DNA of 64,000 nt, from the NCBI RefSeq assembly GCF_902506145.1, contig NZ_LR733520.1, positions 1,843,476 through 1,907,475 of the forward strand. Direction: 5' to 3'. The notes under the pieces were generated by a model. That model did no database searches, had not been told where the DNA came from, and was given only the letters and a program-made list of their open reading frames with translations. Below, one piece after another: positions 18,432 through 27,116 of the stretch. The stretch's first letter is position 1, and every line of letters starts with the position of its first letter. This stretch comes from Burkholderia sp. 8Y (lineage in GTDB: Bacteria > Pseudomonadota > Gammaproteobacteria > Burkholderiales > Burkholderiaceae). The translations under genes were made by a program, and so were the position numbers.

Positions 18432-18767
18432 ATGAACAAGGTTGACACCAAGGTCCGGCACGTGACCAAGCGCGGGGCGAACGTGTTCGCCGAACTGGGC
18501 CTCGCGCCCGGAGAAGCACGCCAGTATCTCGCCGAGTTGCAGACGCTGATCGGCCAGACGCTCGTGCTCAAGGAGCAGCTCATGGACGAGTTGGCCTCCT
18601 GGATCGAAGCCCAACATCTGAAGCAAGCGGATGCCGCCGAGATTCTTCACGTTACGCGGCCGCGCGTATCCGATGTCGTCAACAAGAAGACGAGCAAGTT
18701 CACGATCGACTCGCTCGTGGAAATGCTCGCCCGCATAGGCAAGCCGGTCAGGATGGTCGTCGGCTGA
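18432..18767 (+). CDS. XRE-family HTH protein, orphan HigA-like antitoxin
   Basis: A 111-residue DNA-binding protein. The N-terminal half is a helical extension (NVFAELGLAPGEARQYLAEL). The helix-turn-helix is LKQADAAEILHVTRPRVSDVV, and the C-terminal FTIDSLVEMLARIGKPVRMVV is the strand/helix seen in COG5606/HigA-type antitoxins. AAGGAAGG upstream gives a good ribosome binding site. Such proteins normally pair with a RelE/HigB-like toxin, but no open frame of that type lies in the 224 bp upstream or in the 43 bp before the next gene. It is divergent from the PAAR cluster and may regulate it or be a leftover. Confidence 0.75.
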   Translation: MNKVDTKVRHVTKRGANVFAELGLAPGEARQYLAELQTLIGQTLVLKEQLMDELASWIEAQHLKQADAAEILHVTRPRVSDVVNKKTSKFTIDSLVEMLARIGKPVRMVVG

Positions 18768-18806
18768 GCGGCGTAATCAAGCCGAATGCAGGCGATGCTT
18801 TCGGCT

Positions 18807-18850
18807 GCGATCACAACTCCACCGCCCGCCCGCTCGCATAGGCTTCGCGC
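18807..18850 (-). repeat. Right flank repeat: 3' end of the intact oxidoreductase gene
   Basis: This is the partner of the repeat at 14710-14753. Here it is the native end of the Gfo/Idh/MocA gene (REAYASGRAVEL-stop). The two copies bracket a 4.1-kb segment holding the PAAR/effector cluster and the orphan HTH gene. Confidence 0.7.
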
Positions 18851-19836
18851 AAAGCGATGCCAATGCGCGTCGCCTCCCGTGCATCGTTCAGCGTGAGGCC
18901 GGTCGGCGTGCCGTCGCTCACCAGCGCAACGAACGCCTGCGCCTCGCGCAAGAACGCATCCTCGAAACGCTCGAAGAACGTCGGCGTACACGCGTTGCGC
19001 ATACCGTACTCATCCGCGATTTCAACGCGATTCAGCCGCGGATTGCGCCCGACTGACAACGCGCCCGCCGTGCCAATTACTTCGGTCTGCGTATCATGTC
19101 CATGCGCCATCGTGCGCGACGCGTACAGCACGGCCAGCCGCCCATCGTCGAATTCGACGACGCCCACGCCGTTGTCGATATCGCCGCACTCGCGCAAGCC
19201 CTCGTGCATCGCGATGGTGCCGCTCGCGAACACGCGCTTCGCACGCGGATTGCCGAGCAGCCAGCGCGCGAGGTCGATGTCATGCACGCTGCAATCGAGA
19301 AAGAGCCCGCCCGAAGTCGGCGCGAAGCGCACGAAGAAGCCATCGGGATCGTTCTTGTCGCACGTCTGCGAGCGCACCATGAACGGCCGGCCAATCGAGC
19401 CCTTCCCGACCTGCTCGAACGCATCGCGATAACTCGCGTCGAAGCGGCGCACGAAGCCGATCATCACATGAAGCCGTGGATGCCGCGCGTGCGCTTCGAT
19501 CACGCGGTCGCATTCGTTCAGATCGAGCGAAAGCGGCTTCTCGCAGAAGACGTGCTTGCCCGCGTCGAGCGCCGCGATGATCTGGCGCGCGTGCAGCGAC
19601 GTCGGCGTGACGAGCCACACCGCATCGACCGAAGCGTCGGCGAGCAGCGCGTCGTAGTCCGCATAGAGCGCGAGTTCCGGCAAGCGTTCGCGCGCCCACG
19701 CCCGTTCCTCGTCGACGGGACTGCACGCGGCCACGAGCCGCGCGCCCGGCACATGCCACGCGAGATTCTCGGCGTGGCGGCGTCCGAGCCGCCCGAGCCC
19801 GACGATCCCCACGCGCACCACGCGCACCGCGCTCAC
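18811..19836 (-). CDS. Gfo/Idh/MocA-family oxidoreductase, inositol 2-dehydrogenase-like
   Basis: A 341-residue NAD(P)-dependent dehydrogenase. The N-terminal Rossmann fold carries GIVGLGRLGRRHAENL, then HVFCEKPLSLDLNECD with the conserved EKP Lys. The C-terminal half has GGLFLDCSVHDIDLARWLLG with the catalytic Asp-His pair. The start is a GTG overlapping the stop of the upstream iolG (GTGA, 4 bp). As second dehydrogenase of the iol locus it probably oxidises another inositol isomer (scyllo- or D-chiro-inositol) or interconverts inosose. That substrate is inferred only from position. Its 3' end is partly duplicated at 14710. Confidence 0.85.
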   Translation of the reverse strand: MSAVRVVRVGIVGLGRLGRRHAENLAWHVPGARLVAACSPVDEERAWARERLPELALYADYDALLADASVDAVWLVTPTSLHARQIIAALDAGKHVFCEKPLSLDLNECDRVIEAHARHPRLHVMIGFVRRFDASYRDAFEQVGKGSIGRPFMVRSQTCDKNDPDGFFVRFAPTSGGLFLDCSVHDIDLARWLLGNPRAKRVFASGTIAMHEGLRECGDIDNGVGVVEFDDGRLAVLYASRTMAHGHDTQTEVIGTAGALSVGRNPRLNRVEIADEYGMRNACTPTFFERFEDAFLREAQAFVALVSDGTPTGLTLNDAREATRIGIALREAYASGRAVEL

Positions 19837-20837
19837 GCCTGCTGCTCCCCAAGCCGCACGATGCGCTTCTCGCGCCACGAAAGCGTCGCGGCTTCGGCCA
19901 GTTCCAGCGCCTTCAGGCCATCGGCGACGGTCGTGCGGACCGGCTTGCCGTGATTGACGGCATCGAAGAAATGCGCGATTTCCAGCGCATATGCCTGGCG
20001 ATAGCGTTCGAGAAAGAACGCTTCGGGCACGTCCGTCGAGACGGCCGTCTTCGAATAGGCCGTCACTTCGGTCGGCCGCACGTTGCCCGCCTGAATCATG
20101 CCCGCGCTGCCGAGCAGTTCGAACCGCTGATCGTAGCCATACGCCGCGCGCCGCGCCGTGTTGATCTGGCACAGCCGTCCGCGCTTCGTGCGGATCGTGA
20201 CGGCGGTCGAATCGATATCGCCGGCATCCGCGATAGCCGGATCGGAAAGGCAACTGCCCGTCGCGTGCAGCGTCTCGGCTTCGTCGTCGAGCATCCAGCG
20301 GAAGATGTCGAAGTCGTGGATCAGCATGTCCTTGAAAATGCCGCCCGAATGCTTGATGTACTCGACCGGCGGCGCGCCGGGATCGCGGCTCGTCACGATC
20401 AGCATTTCCGGATCGCCGATTTCGCCGGCCACGACGCGGGCCTTTAGCGCCGAGAACGTCGGGTCGAAGCGCCGCTGAAAGCCGATCATGCAGACGACGC
20501 CCGCGCGTTCGACGGCATCGGCGCAGGCACGCGCGCGCGCAAGCGTCAGGTCCACCGGCTTCTCGCAGAACACGTGCTTGCCTTGCGCCGCCGACTGCAT
20601 GATGAGATCCGCGTGCGTGTCCGTGCTGGAACACACGACGGTCGCGCCGATCGTCGCATCGCCCATTGCGCCGTCGATATCGGCCACCTGCGCGCCGTGC
20701 TGCGCGGCAAGCGCGGACGCCGCGTCGCGATTCACATCGACGACATACTTCAGCCGCACGCCCGGCTGCCGCGCCAGATTCGCCGCGTGAATCTTGCCGA
20801 TGCGCCCCGCTCCAAACACCGCCACGTCAATCGTCAT
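19833..20837 (-). CDS. iolG: Inositol 2-dehydrogenase
   Basis: A 334-residue Gfo/Idh/MocA enzyme that oxidises myo-inositol to 2-keto-myo-inositol (scyllo-inosose) with NAD. The Rossmann motif is VAVFGAGRIGKIHAANL, the Lys motif GKHVFCEKPVDLTL, and the catalytic region YIKHSGGIFKDMLIHDFDIFRWML, with the Asp and His expected for inositol dehydrogenases. Its start overlaps the end of the RpiR-type regulator gene by 11 bp, so regulator and both dehydrogenases form one transcript. Length and motifs match proteobacterial IolG well. Confidence 0.92.
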   Translation of the reverse strand: MTIDVAVFGAGRIGKIHAANLARQPGVRLKYVVDVNRDAASALAAQHGAQVADIDGAMGDATIGATVVCSSTDTHADLIMQSAAQGKHVFCEKPVDLTLARARACADAVERAGVVCMIGFQRRFDPTFSALKARVVAGEIGDPEMLIVTSRDPGAPPVEYIKHSGGIFKDMLIHDFDIFRWMLDDEAETLHATGSCLSDPAIADAGDIDSTAVTIRTKRGRLCQINTARRAAYGYDQRFELLGSAGMIQAGNVRPTEVTAYSKTAVSTDVPEAFFLERYRQAYALEIAHFFDAVNHGKPVRTTVADGLKALELAEAATLSWREKRIVRLGEQQA

Positions 20838-21705
20838 AACCGCCTGTCTCCCTGGATTCTTCGACGTTCAATTCGAGCCGGTACGCGAGCGCGATGAACA
20901 GCGCCTGGCACAAGCAGATGGTGCTCGTGAGCGAGCGGAACGCGAACGCGCTGCCCTCCTTCACGAGCAGACTCGCGCTCGCGTGACGCGCGAGCGGCGA
21001 AAGCTGGCTATCGGTGATGACGAGGGTCGCCGCGCCGTGATGCTGCGCCGCGCGCACGCAGTATTGCGTCTCCTTGCCATAGGGCGCGAAGCTGATCGCG
21101 ATGAGCACGTCGCCCTTCTTCACGCTGCGGATCTGTTCGCGGAACATGCCGCCGAAGCCGGAAACCAGATGCACGCGCTTCTTCGTATGGCCGAGCGCGT
21201 AGACGATGTAGCTCGCCACCGCGAACGAGCGGCGCACGCCGATCACGTAGATGTTCTCCGCCTTCTCCAGCATTCCGACGGCGGCTTCGAACTGCGCGTC
21301 GTCGAGGCCGGCTTCCAGTTCGTCGAGACCCGCGCGGCTCGCCGCGATGAACTCGCGCGCCACCGAGACGCCGGAAGCCGCGCCCGCCTTCTCGTCGATC
21401 AGCTTGCGGATGCGCTGCTGATAGCTCTCCGACGTGCTGCCGCCCGCGTACGCCTGCCGGAAGACCGCCTGCAAGTCGGAGAAGCCGGAGAAGCCGAAAC
21501 GCTGCGCGAAGCGCACGACCGCGGACGGATGCACGCCGCACGACGCGGCGATGTCGCTCGTGCGGTCCATCATCACGCGCGCCCGATGCTGCTCGATATA
21601 CGACGCCACGCTCTTCAACTGGCGCGGCAGCGAGTCGTACGCATCGGTGATCCGCTGCATCAGGTCGTCGACGGAAAGCACGTCGGTACTGGTTTCATCC
21701 TGCAT
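20827..21705 (-). CDS. iolR: MurR/RpiR-family transcriptional regulator of the inositol locus
   Basis: A 292-residue regulator with an N-terminal RpiR-type helix-turn-helix (MMDRTSDIAASCGVHPSAVVRFAQRFGFSG, given here only by its ends: SDIAASC...VVRFAQRFG, about 48-75) and a C-terminal SIS sugar-phosphate-binding domain (NIYVIGVRRSFAVASYIVYAL to GDVLIAISFAPYGKETQYCV). Proteobacterial IolR proteins of this type repress iol genes until an inositol-derived ligand binds. It is first of the minus-strand unit iolR-iolG-dehydrogenase and divergent from the transporter genes, with a matching operator between them. Confidence 0.88.
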   Translation of the reverse strand: MQDETSTDVLSVDDLMQRITDAYDSLPRQLKSVASYIEQHRARVMMDRTSDIAASCGVHPSAVVRFAQRFGFSGFSDLQAVFRQAYAGGSTSESYQQRIRKLIDEKAGAASGVSVAREFIAASRAGLDELEAGLDDAQFEAAVGMLEKAENIYVIGVRRSFAVASYIVYALGHTKKRVHLVSGFGGMFREQIRSVKKGDVLIAISFAPYGKETQYCVRAAQHHGAATLVITDSQLSPLARHASASLLVKEGSAFAFRSLTSTICLCQALFIALAYRLELNVEESRETGGYDD

Positions 21706-21776
21706 GGAAAGCCCGGTTCGTCGGCGCGCGAAAGCGTGCGCCGGTGCAGCGGATTATAGAAAGCCCGCATGCGAAT

Positions 21777-21792
21777 TGGAAAGCATTTTCCA
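21777..21792. promoter_or_regulatory. Putative IolR operator (GGAA-N6-TTCC palindrome)
   Basis: TGGAAAGCATTTTCCA is a perfect 6-bp inverted repeat around GCAT. It fits GGAA-N6-TTCC, the motif reported for the RpiR-type IolR of Sinorhizobium meliloti. It lies in the 227-bp divergent region between iolR and the binding-protein gene, 72 bp before the iolR start, and could control both directions. Confidence 0.6.
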
Positions 21793-21932
21793 TTTGTCGC
21801 ACCGTTGAAATATCTATTGCAGACCGCCAAAAAGTGACCTACTCTGCTCGTGAGCGTGATGAGAGCGGCTCCCGGCCCTCGAACGGCTCGCCAAAAGATC
21901 ACACCAGACAACAACCGAGATAGGTGGAGACA

Positions 21933-22985
21933 ATGACCCTTTGCAACGGTCGGGCCGCGCTGCGCGCGCTGGCGGCTGCTGCTGCGCTGTGCAGCGCCGC
22001 GTGGTTCACGTCGTCCCCCGCGCAGGCCGCGCCGGACGCCAGATTCGTGCTCATCAGCCACGCGCCGGACTCGGACTCGTGGTGGAACACCATCAAGAAC
22101 GCGATCAAACAGGCGGACGAGGACTTCAACGTCCAGACCGACTATCGCAATCCGCCCAATGGCGACATCGCCGACATGGCGCGTCTCATCGAACAGGCCG
22201 CCGCGCGCAATTACGACGGCGTCATCACGACGATCGCCGACTTTGACGTGCTCAAGAGCGCGATCAACAAGGTGACGGCCAAGAAGATTCCGCTCGTGAC
22301 CATCAACTCGGGCACCGAGGAGCAAAGCGCGCAGCTCGGCGCGATCATGCACATCGGTCAGCCGGAATATGTCGCGGGCAAGGCGGCGGGCGAGAAGGCG
22401 AAAGCCGCGGGCATCAAGTCGTTTCTGTGCGTGAACCATCTCGCGACGAATACGGTTTCGTTCGACCGTTGCCGCGGTTTCGCCGATGCCATCGGTGCGG
22501 ACTATAAGGCCGCCACGCTCGATTCGGGACAGGACCCGACCGAGATTCAGTCGAAGGTGTCCGCGTTCCTGCGCAATCATCCGGATACGCAGGCGATTCT
22601 CACGCTCGGACCGACGCCCGCCTCGGCCACGCTCAAGGCGGTCACGCAAATGGGCCTGCAAAACAAGCTCTATTTCGTGACCTTCGACTTCTCCGATGAC
22701 ATCGCGAAGGCAATCAAGGACGGGACGATCAAGTTCGCCATCGATCAGCAGCCCTATTTGCAGGGCTATATTCCGGTCGCGGTGCTCGCCATCGTGAAGA
22801 AGGAGCACACCACCGATCCGGCGAAGATCCGCCAGATTCTCGAAGCGAATCCGAAGTTCAAGGCGCGCCTCGAAACGTATGGCTTGCAGCCGTCGTACGG
22901 GCCGAAGAACATTCGCTCGGGACCGGGTTTCATCACCAAGGAAAATCTCGACAAGGTCGTGAAGTACGCCGGGCAGTATCGTTGA
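21933..22985 (+). CDS. Inositol/sugar ABC transporter, periplasmic binding protein
   Basis: A 350-residue CUT2-type (ribose-binding-like) periplasmic protein. The signal peptide covers about residues 1-32 (ALCSAAWFTSSPAQA, cut before APDARF). The mature part has SHAPDSDSWWNTIKNAIKQA near the first strand, NYDGVITTIADFDVLKSAI, and the QMGLQNKLYFVTFDFSDD segment of the hinge and ligand pocket. Start: ATG at 21933 with AGGTGGAG upstream; an in-frame GTG lies 9 bp earlier. It is first gene of the transporter-iol operon. The inositol specificity is inferred from the locus. Confidence 0.88.
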   Translation: MTLCNGRAALRALAAAAALCSAAWFTSSPAQAAPDARFVLISHAPDSDSWWNTIKNAIKQADEDFNVQTDYRNPPNGDIADMARLIEQAAARNYDGVITTIADFDVLKSAINKVTAKKIPLVTINSGTEEQSAQLGAIMHIGQPEYVAGKAAGEKAKAAGIKSFLCVNHLATNTVSFDRCRGFADAIGADYKAATLDSGQDPTEIQSKVSAFLRNHPDTQAILTLGPTPASATLKAVTQMGLQNKLYFVTFDFSDDIAKAIKDGTIKFAIDQQPYLQGYIPVAVLAIVKKEHTTDPAKIRQILEANPKFKARLETYGLQPSYGPKNIRSGPGFITKENLDKVVKYAGQYR

Positions 22986-23004
22986 TGCACGGCTGACCGT
23001 CTTG

Positions 23005-23034
23005 GGGCGGCCGCTCGCGCGCCGCCCGCGTTTC
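23005..23034 (+). terminator. Intercistronic stem-loop after the binding-protein gene
   Basis: GGGCGGC (23005-23011) pairs with GCCGCCC (23021-23027), and GCGTTTCTCT follows. It lies in the 138-bp gap between the binding-protein and permease genes. Such hairpins often protect or attenuate, which would keep binding protein in excess over the membrane parts. Confidence 0.4.
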
Positions 23035-23123
23035 TCTCACACGACATGCTGCTGCGTCCGCTCGCGGACGCGGCAGGAACGCACGCATCCGCACCGCATT
23101 GGTGATCGTTTCAAGGAGCCATC

Positions 23124-24293
23124 ATGGGCGTAGCCGGCAAGCACTATCCTCCACACGCGAATCCTCAGCACGACACCGCCGACGCTGCGACCGACAAGGA
23201 CAGGCCATCGGACGAGCGCGTGCGCCGGCAGTCGTGGTTCGGGCATCTGCTTAATCGTCCGGAATTCGCCGCGATATCGGGCACCGTGCTCGTCTTCCTC
23301 GTATTCGGCTTCGGCGCGGGTTCGTCGGGCATGTTCAATCTCGACGGCGTGATGAACTGGTCGCAGGTCGCCGCCTACCTCGGGCTGCTCGCCGTCGGCG
23401 CGTGTCTCCTGATGATCGCGGGCGAATTCGACCTGTCCATCGGCTCGATGATCGGCTTTGCCGGCATGATGGTCGCGCTGCCTTCGGTCTATTTCCATTG
23501 GCCGATCTCGCTTGCCATTCTGTTCGCGTTCGTCGCGTCGATGCTGCTCGGCGCGCTCAACGGCTATCTCGTGATGCGCACGCGGCTACCGTCCTTTATC
23601 GTCACGCTTGCGTTTCTCTTCATCCTGCGCGGCCTGACGCTCGCGCTGTCGATCATGTTCGCGGACCGCACGATCATCTCCGGTGTCGGCGATCTCGCGC
23701 AGAAAGACTGGCTCGCCGATACGCTCTTTCACGGCGTGGCGTTGCATGGCCTCTTCACGTGGCTCGCGCATCTGGGTATAGGCAAGCTGCTCGATAGCGG
23801 CGAGCCGCTCGTGCCGGGCATTCCGAAGGTCATCATCTGGTGGCTCGTGCTCGCGGCAGTCGGCGCGTTCGTGCTCGCGAAAACGCGCTACGGCAACTGG
23901 ATTCTCGCGGTCGGCGGCGATGCGAATGCCGCGAAGAACGTCGGCGTGCCGGTCAAGCGCGTGAAGATATCGCTCTTCGTGCTGACCGCGTTCTGCTCGT
24001 GCCTCTTTGCCGTGCTGCAAGTGTGCGACATCGGCTCAGCCGCGGCGGATCGCGGCTTGCAGAAGGAATTCGAAGCGATCATCGCGGCAGTCATCGGCGG
24101 GACGTTGCTTACGGGCGGCTACGGCTCGGTCGTCGGCGCATGCTTCGGAGCACTCATCTTCGGCGTCGTGCAGATCGGCATCACGTACACGAATGTCAGC
24201 TCCGACTGGTTCCGCGTGTTTCTCGGCGTGATGCTGCTGATCGCCGTGCTCTTCAATCACTACGTGCGCCGCCGCGTGTCGCAGGCGCAATGA
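23124..24293 (+). CDS. Inositol/sugar ABC transporter permease
   Basis: A 389-residue CUT2-family (RbsC-like) membrane permease. A hydrophilic N-terminus of about 40 residues (His/Asp-rich) precedes 8-10 membrane segments. Conserved pieces are GEFDLSIGSMIGFAGMMVAL, LNGYLVMRTRLPSFIVTLAF and the EAA-like cytoplasmic loop with GGDANAAKNVGVPVKRVKI, where the ATPase docks. It ends a few bases before the ATPase gene. The neighbouring iol enzymes make inositol uptake the likely job. Confidence 0.88.
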   Translation: MGVAGKHYPPHANPQHDTADAATDKDRPSDERVRRQSWFGHLLNRPEFAAISGTVLVFLVFGFGAGSSGMFNLDGVMNWSQVAAYLGLLAVGACLLMIAGEFDLSIGSMIGFAGMMVALPSVYFHWPISLAILFAFVASMLLGALNGYLVMRTRLPSFIVTLAFLFILRGLTLALSIMFADRTIISGVGDLAQKDWLADTLFHGVALHGLFTWLAHLGIGKLLDSGEPLVPGIPKVIIWWLVLAAVGAFVLAKTRYGNWILAVGGDANAAKNVGVPVKRVKISLFVLTAFCSCLFAVLQVCDIGSAAADRGLQKEFEAIIAAVIGGTLLTGGYGSVVGACFGALIFGVVQIGITYTNVSSDWFRVFLGVMLLIAVLFNHYVRRRVSQAQ

Positions 24294-24304
24294 GGACGAC
24301 GGCC

Positions 24305-25093
24305 ATGAACGACGACAACATTCTCGCGCTCGAAAACGTCAGCAAGTTCTTCGGCAAGGTGATTGCGCTCAACGGCGTGACCTTGCGGCTCAAACGCGGC
24401 GAAGTGCACTGTCTGCTCGGCGATAACGGCGCAGGCAAGTCCACGCTCATCAAGACGCTGGCGGGCGTGCACGCGCCCTCGTCCGGCCAGTATCTGGTCG
24501 ATGGCAAGCCCGTGCATTTCGATTCCCCGAAAGAGGCGCTCGATCTCGGCATTGCAACGGTGTATCAGGATCTGGCGCTCGTGCCGCTGCTCTCCGTCGC
24601 GCGCAACTTCTTCATGGGCCGCGAGCCGCAGAAGAAGCGTTTCGGCCTCTTCAGCGTGATGGACCTCGATCTCGCCGCCGCGACGTCGCGCGCCAAGCTC
24701 GCGGAAATGGGCATCAACGTGCGCGACCCGCATCAGCCCATCGGCACGATGTCCGGCGGCGAAAAGCAATGCCTCGCGATTGCGCGCGCCATCCACTTCG
24801 GCGCGCGCGTGCTGATTCTCGACGAACCAACTGCCGCGCTCGGCGTGAAGCAGAGCTTCAACGTGCTGAAGCTGATTCACAAGGCGCGCGCGAAAGGCAT
24901 CTCGGTGATCTTCATCACGCATAACGTGCACCACGCGTATCCAATCGGCGATTCCTTCACGCTGCTCAATCGCGGCCGTTCGATGGGCACCTTCACGAAG
25001 GACACCATCACCAAGAACGAAGTGCTCGACATGATGGCGGGCGGCGCGGAGATGCAGAAGATGATCGGCGAGCTCGAAGGCGCGACCATCTGA
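24305..25093 (+). CDS. Inositol/sugar ABC transporter ATPase, single-domain type
   Basis: A 262-residue ATP-binding cassette with Walker A GDNGAGKSTLIK, Q-loop VYQDLALVP, signature MSGGEKQ, Walker B VLILDEPTAALG and H-loop FITHNVHHAY. Most CUT2-family ATPases (RbsA, typical IatA) are about 500 residues with two cassettes. This one has one cassette, like FrcA of rhizobia, and would act as a homodimer. The ATG at 24305 is favoured by GAGGA 8 bp upstream; another in-frame ATG at 24290 overlaps the permease stop. It sits between the permease and iolC-iolJ genes. Confidence 0.9.
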   Translation: MNDDNILALENVSKFFGKVIALNGVTLRLKRGEVHCLLGDNGAGKSTLIKTLAGVHAPSSGQYLVDGKPVHFDSPKEALDLGIATVYQDLALVPLLSVARNFFMGREPQKKRFGLFSVMDLDLAAATSRAKLAEMGINVRDPHQPIGTMSGGEKQCLAIARAIHFGARVLILDEPTAALGVKQSFNVLKLIHKARAKGISVIFITHNVHHAYPIGDSFTLLNRGRSMGTFTKDTITKNEVLDMMAGGAEMQKMIGELEGATI

Positions 25094-25109
25094 TACCGGG
25101 GACACATTC

Positions 25110-27116
25110 ATGCCTGCACAAAACATCTCCCGCTTCGCGCCGGACCGCACGCGCGATATCGTGTGTCTCGGGCGTCTCGCCGTCGATCTGTATGCGCAGC
25201 AGGTCGGCGCGCGGCTCGAAGACGTATCCACGTTCGCGAAGTATCTCGGCGGTTCGTCGGCGAACATCGCGTTCGGTTGCGCGCGGCTCGGGCTCAAGTC
25301 GTCGATGCTCGCTCGCGTCGGCAACGATCACATGGGGCGCTTCCTCACCGAAACGCTCGCACGCGAAGGCTGCGATGTCAGCCACGTTCGCATCGATCCA
25401 GACCGCCTCACCGCGCTCGTGCTGCTCGGCATAGAAGACCGCGATACGTTCCCGCTCGTGTTTTATCGTGAGAACTGCGCGGACATGGCCGTCGACGAGA
25501 ACGATTTCGACGAGGCGTATATCGCGTCATCGAAGGCGCTGCTCATCACCGGCACGCACTTTTCGACGGAGCAGGTGAACCGGACGAGCCGTCGCGCGCT
25601 CGAATATGCGCGACGCAATCAGGTCCGCACGATACTCGACATCGACTATCGGCCGGTGCTGTGGGGGCTCACGGGCAAGGCCGATGGCGAGACGCGCTTC
25701 GTCGCGAATGAAGGCGTGACTGCGCATTTGCAGCGCATTCTGCCGTTGATAGACCTCGTGATCGGCACCGAAGAAGAGTTTCGTATCGCGGGCGGCAAGG
25801 ACCGTCTCATCGATGCGCTGACGATGGTCCGCACCGTGACGAGCGCGACGCTCGTCGTGAAACGCGGGCCGCTCGGATGTTCGATCATCGAAGGCGCGGT
25901 GCCGGCTTCCATCGACGATGCGCCGATTCACGGCGGTGTCGAAGTGGAAGTGCTCAACGTGCTCGGCGCAGGCGATGCGTTCGCCTCGGGCTTTTTGTCC
26001 GGATGGCTGCGCGATGCGCCGCTCGAAGCATGCGCGAGCGCGGCGAACGCATGCGGCGCGCTCGTCGTCTCGCGGCACGGCTGCGCGCCCGCGATGCCCA
26101 CGCCCGCCGAACTCGACTACTTTCTCGCCGCCGCGAAACAAGACCCGGCACGCATGCGCCGCCCCGACCGCGACGCGACGCTCGCGCGGCTGCATCGCGT
26201 GAGTCCTGCGCGCAAAGCGTGGGACGAAGTGCTCGGCTTCGCGTTCGATCATCGCAATCAGTTCTTCGAACTGGCGCAGCAAGCGGGCGCGAGCGAAGCG
26301 CGCATCTCGACGCTCAAAGGCTTGTTCGTTGAAGCCGTCGCGCAGACGGAGAAGGAACTGCAACTCGACGGACGTATCGGTGTACTAATCGATGATCGCT
26401 ATGGACAGGATGCGCTCAACGCGGCGACGGGACGCGGCTGGTGGATCGGCCGGCCCGTCGAATTGCCCGGCTCCATGCCGCTCGTCTTCGATCATGGCCG
26501 CTCGATCGGCACGACGCTCGTCGAATGGCCGCGCGAGCATGTCGCCAAGTGCCTCGTTCACTATCATCCGGATCATCCGCATGACGTGCGGCTCGAACAG
26601 GAAGCGCAACTGCGCGCGCTCTACGATGCAGTACAGGCAAGCGGCCACGAACTGCTGCTCGAAGTGATCGTGCCGAAGAACGGACCGCCTGTTGCGGACG
26701 ACACCGTGTATCGCGCGTTGAAGCGTCTCTATAACCTCCAGATCGTCCCCGAGTGGTGGAAGCTCGAACCGATGAGCGCGGCGCAATGGCAAGCCGTCGA
26801 TGGCCTGATTGCCGAGCGCGATCCGTATTGTCGCGGCGTCGTGCTCCTGGGCTTGTCCGCAGGGGTCGATCAGTTGCGCGAAGGCTTCAGGGAAGCGGCA
26901 TTGTCGAAGACATGCAAAGGCTTCACGGTAGGCCGCACCATTTTTCATGAGCCGAGCCACGCATGGCTCGCAGGCGAAATAAGCGACGACGAACTCATTG
27001 CCCGCGTGCGCCGCACGTTTGAAACGCTGATCGCGGCGTGGCGCGATGCACGCGCATCGCAGGACACGAACGCGGATCTCAAGGCCCTTCACGCAACCCA
27101 GGAGCAAGCCGCATGA
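25110..27116 (+). CDS. iolC: Bifunctional 5-dehydro-2-deoxygluconokinase / DUF2090 aldolase-like fusion
   Basis: A 668-residue fusion. Residues 1-330 are a PfkB-family kinase: GGSSANIAFGCARLGLKSSM near the start, then NVLGAGDAFASGFLSGWLRD with the catalytic Asp. It phosphorylates 5-dehydro-2-deoxy-D-gluconate. Residues about 340-650 are a DUF2090 domain (DEVLGFAFDHRNQFFELA, YHPDHPHDVRLEQEAQL), related to class I aldolases, that probably cleaves the product to malonic semialdehyde and dihydroxyacetone phosphate (IolJ function). Such fusions are usual in proteobacterial iol loci. The stop codon overlaps the iolD start (ATGA). Confidence 0.92.
   Translation: MPAQNISRFAPDRTRDIVCLGRLAVDLYAQQVGARLEDVSTFAKYLGGSSANIAFGCARLGLKSSMLARVGNDHMGRFLTETLAREGCDVSHVRIDPDRLTALVLLGIEDRDTFPLVFYRENCADMAVDENDFDEAYIASSKALLITGTHFSTEQVNRTSRRALEYARRNQVRTILDIDYRPVLWGLTGKADGETRFVANEGVTAHLQRILPLIDLVIGTEEEFRIAGGKDRLIDALTMVRTVTSATLVVKRGPLGCSIIEGAVPASIDDAPIHGGVEVEVLNVLGAGDAFASGFLSGWLRDAPLEACASAANACGALVVSRHGCAPAMPTPAELDYFLAAAKQDPARMRRPDRDATLARLHRVSPARKAWDEVLGFAFDHRNQFFELAQQAGASEARISTLKGLFVEAVAQTEKELQLDGRIGVLIDDRYGQDALNAATGRGWWIGRPVELPGSMPLVFDHGRSIGTTLVEWPREHVAKCLVHYHPDHPHDVRLEQEAQLRALYDAVQASGHELLLEVIVPKNGPPVADDTVYRALKRLYNLQIVPEWWKLEPMSAAQWQAVDGLIAERDPYCRGVVLLGLSAGVDQLREGFREAALSKTCKGFTVGRTIFHEPSHAWLAGEISDDELIARVRRTFETLIAAWRDARASQDTNADLKALHATQEQAA

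Noticed and set aside
18244..18519. Minus-strand open frame antisense to the HTH gene as a toxin partner
   Set aside because: Overlaps the HTH gene in antisense, lacks RelE/HigB features and has no ribosome binding site.
14754..18806. Prophage or integrative element carrying its own integrase
   Set aside because: No integrase, transposase or phage structural gene is visible apart from one uncertain relic; PAAR proteins are better explained by type VI secretion.
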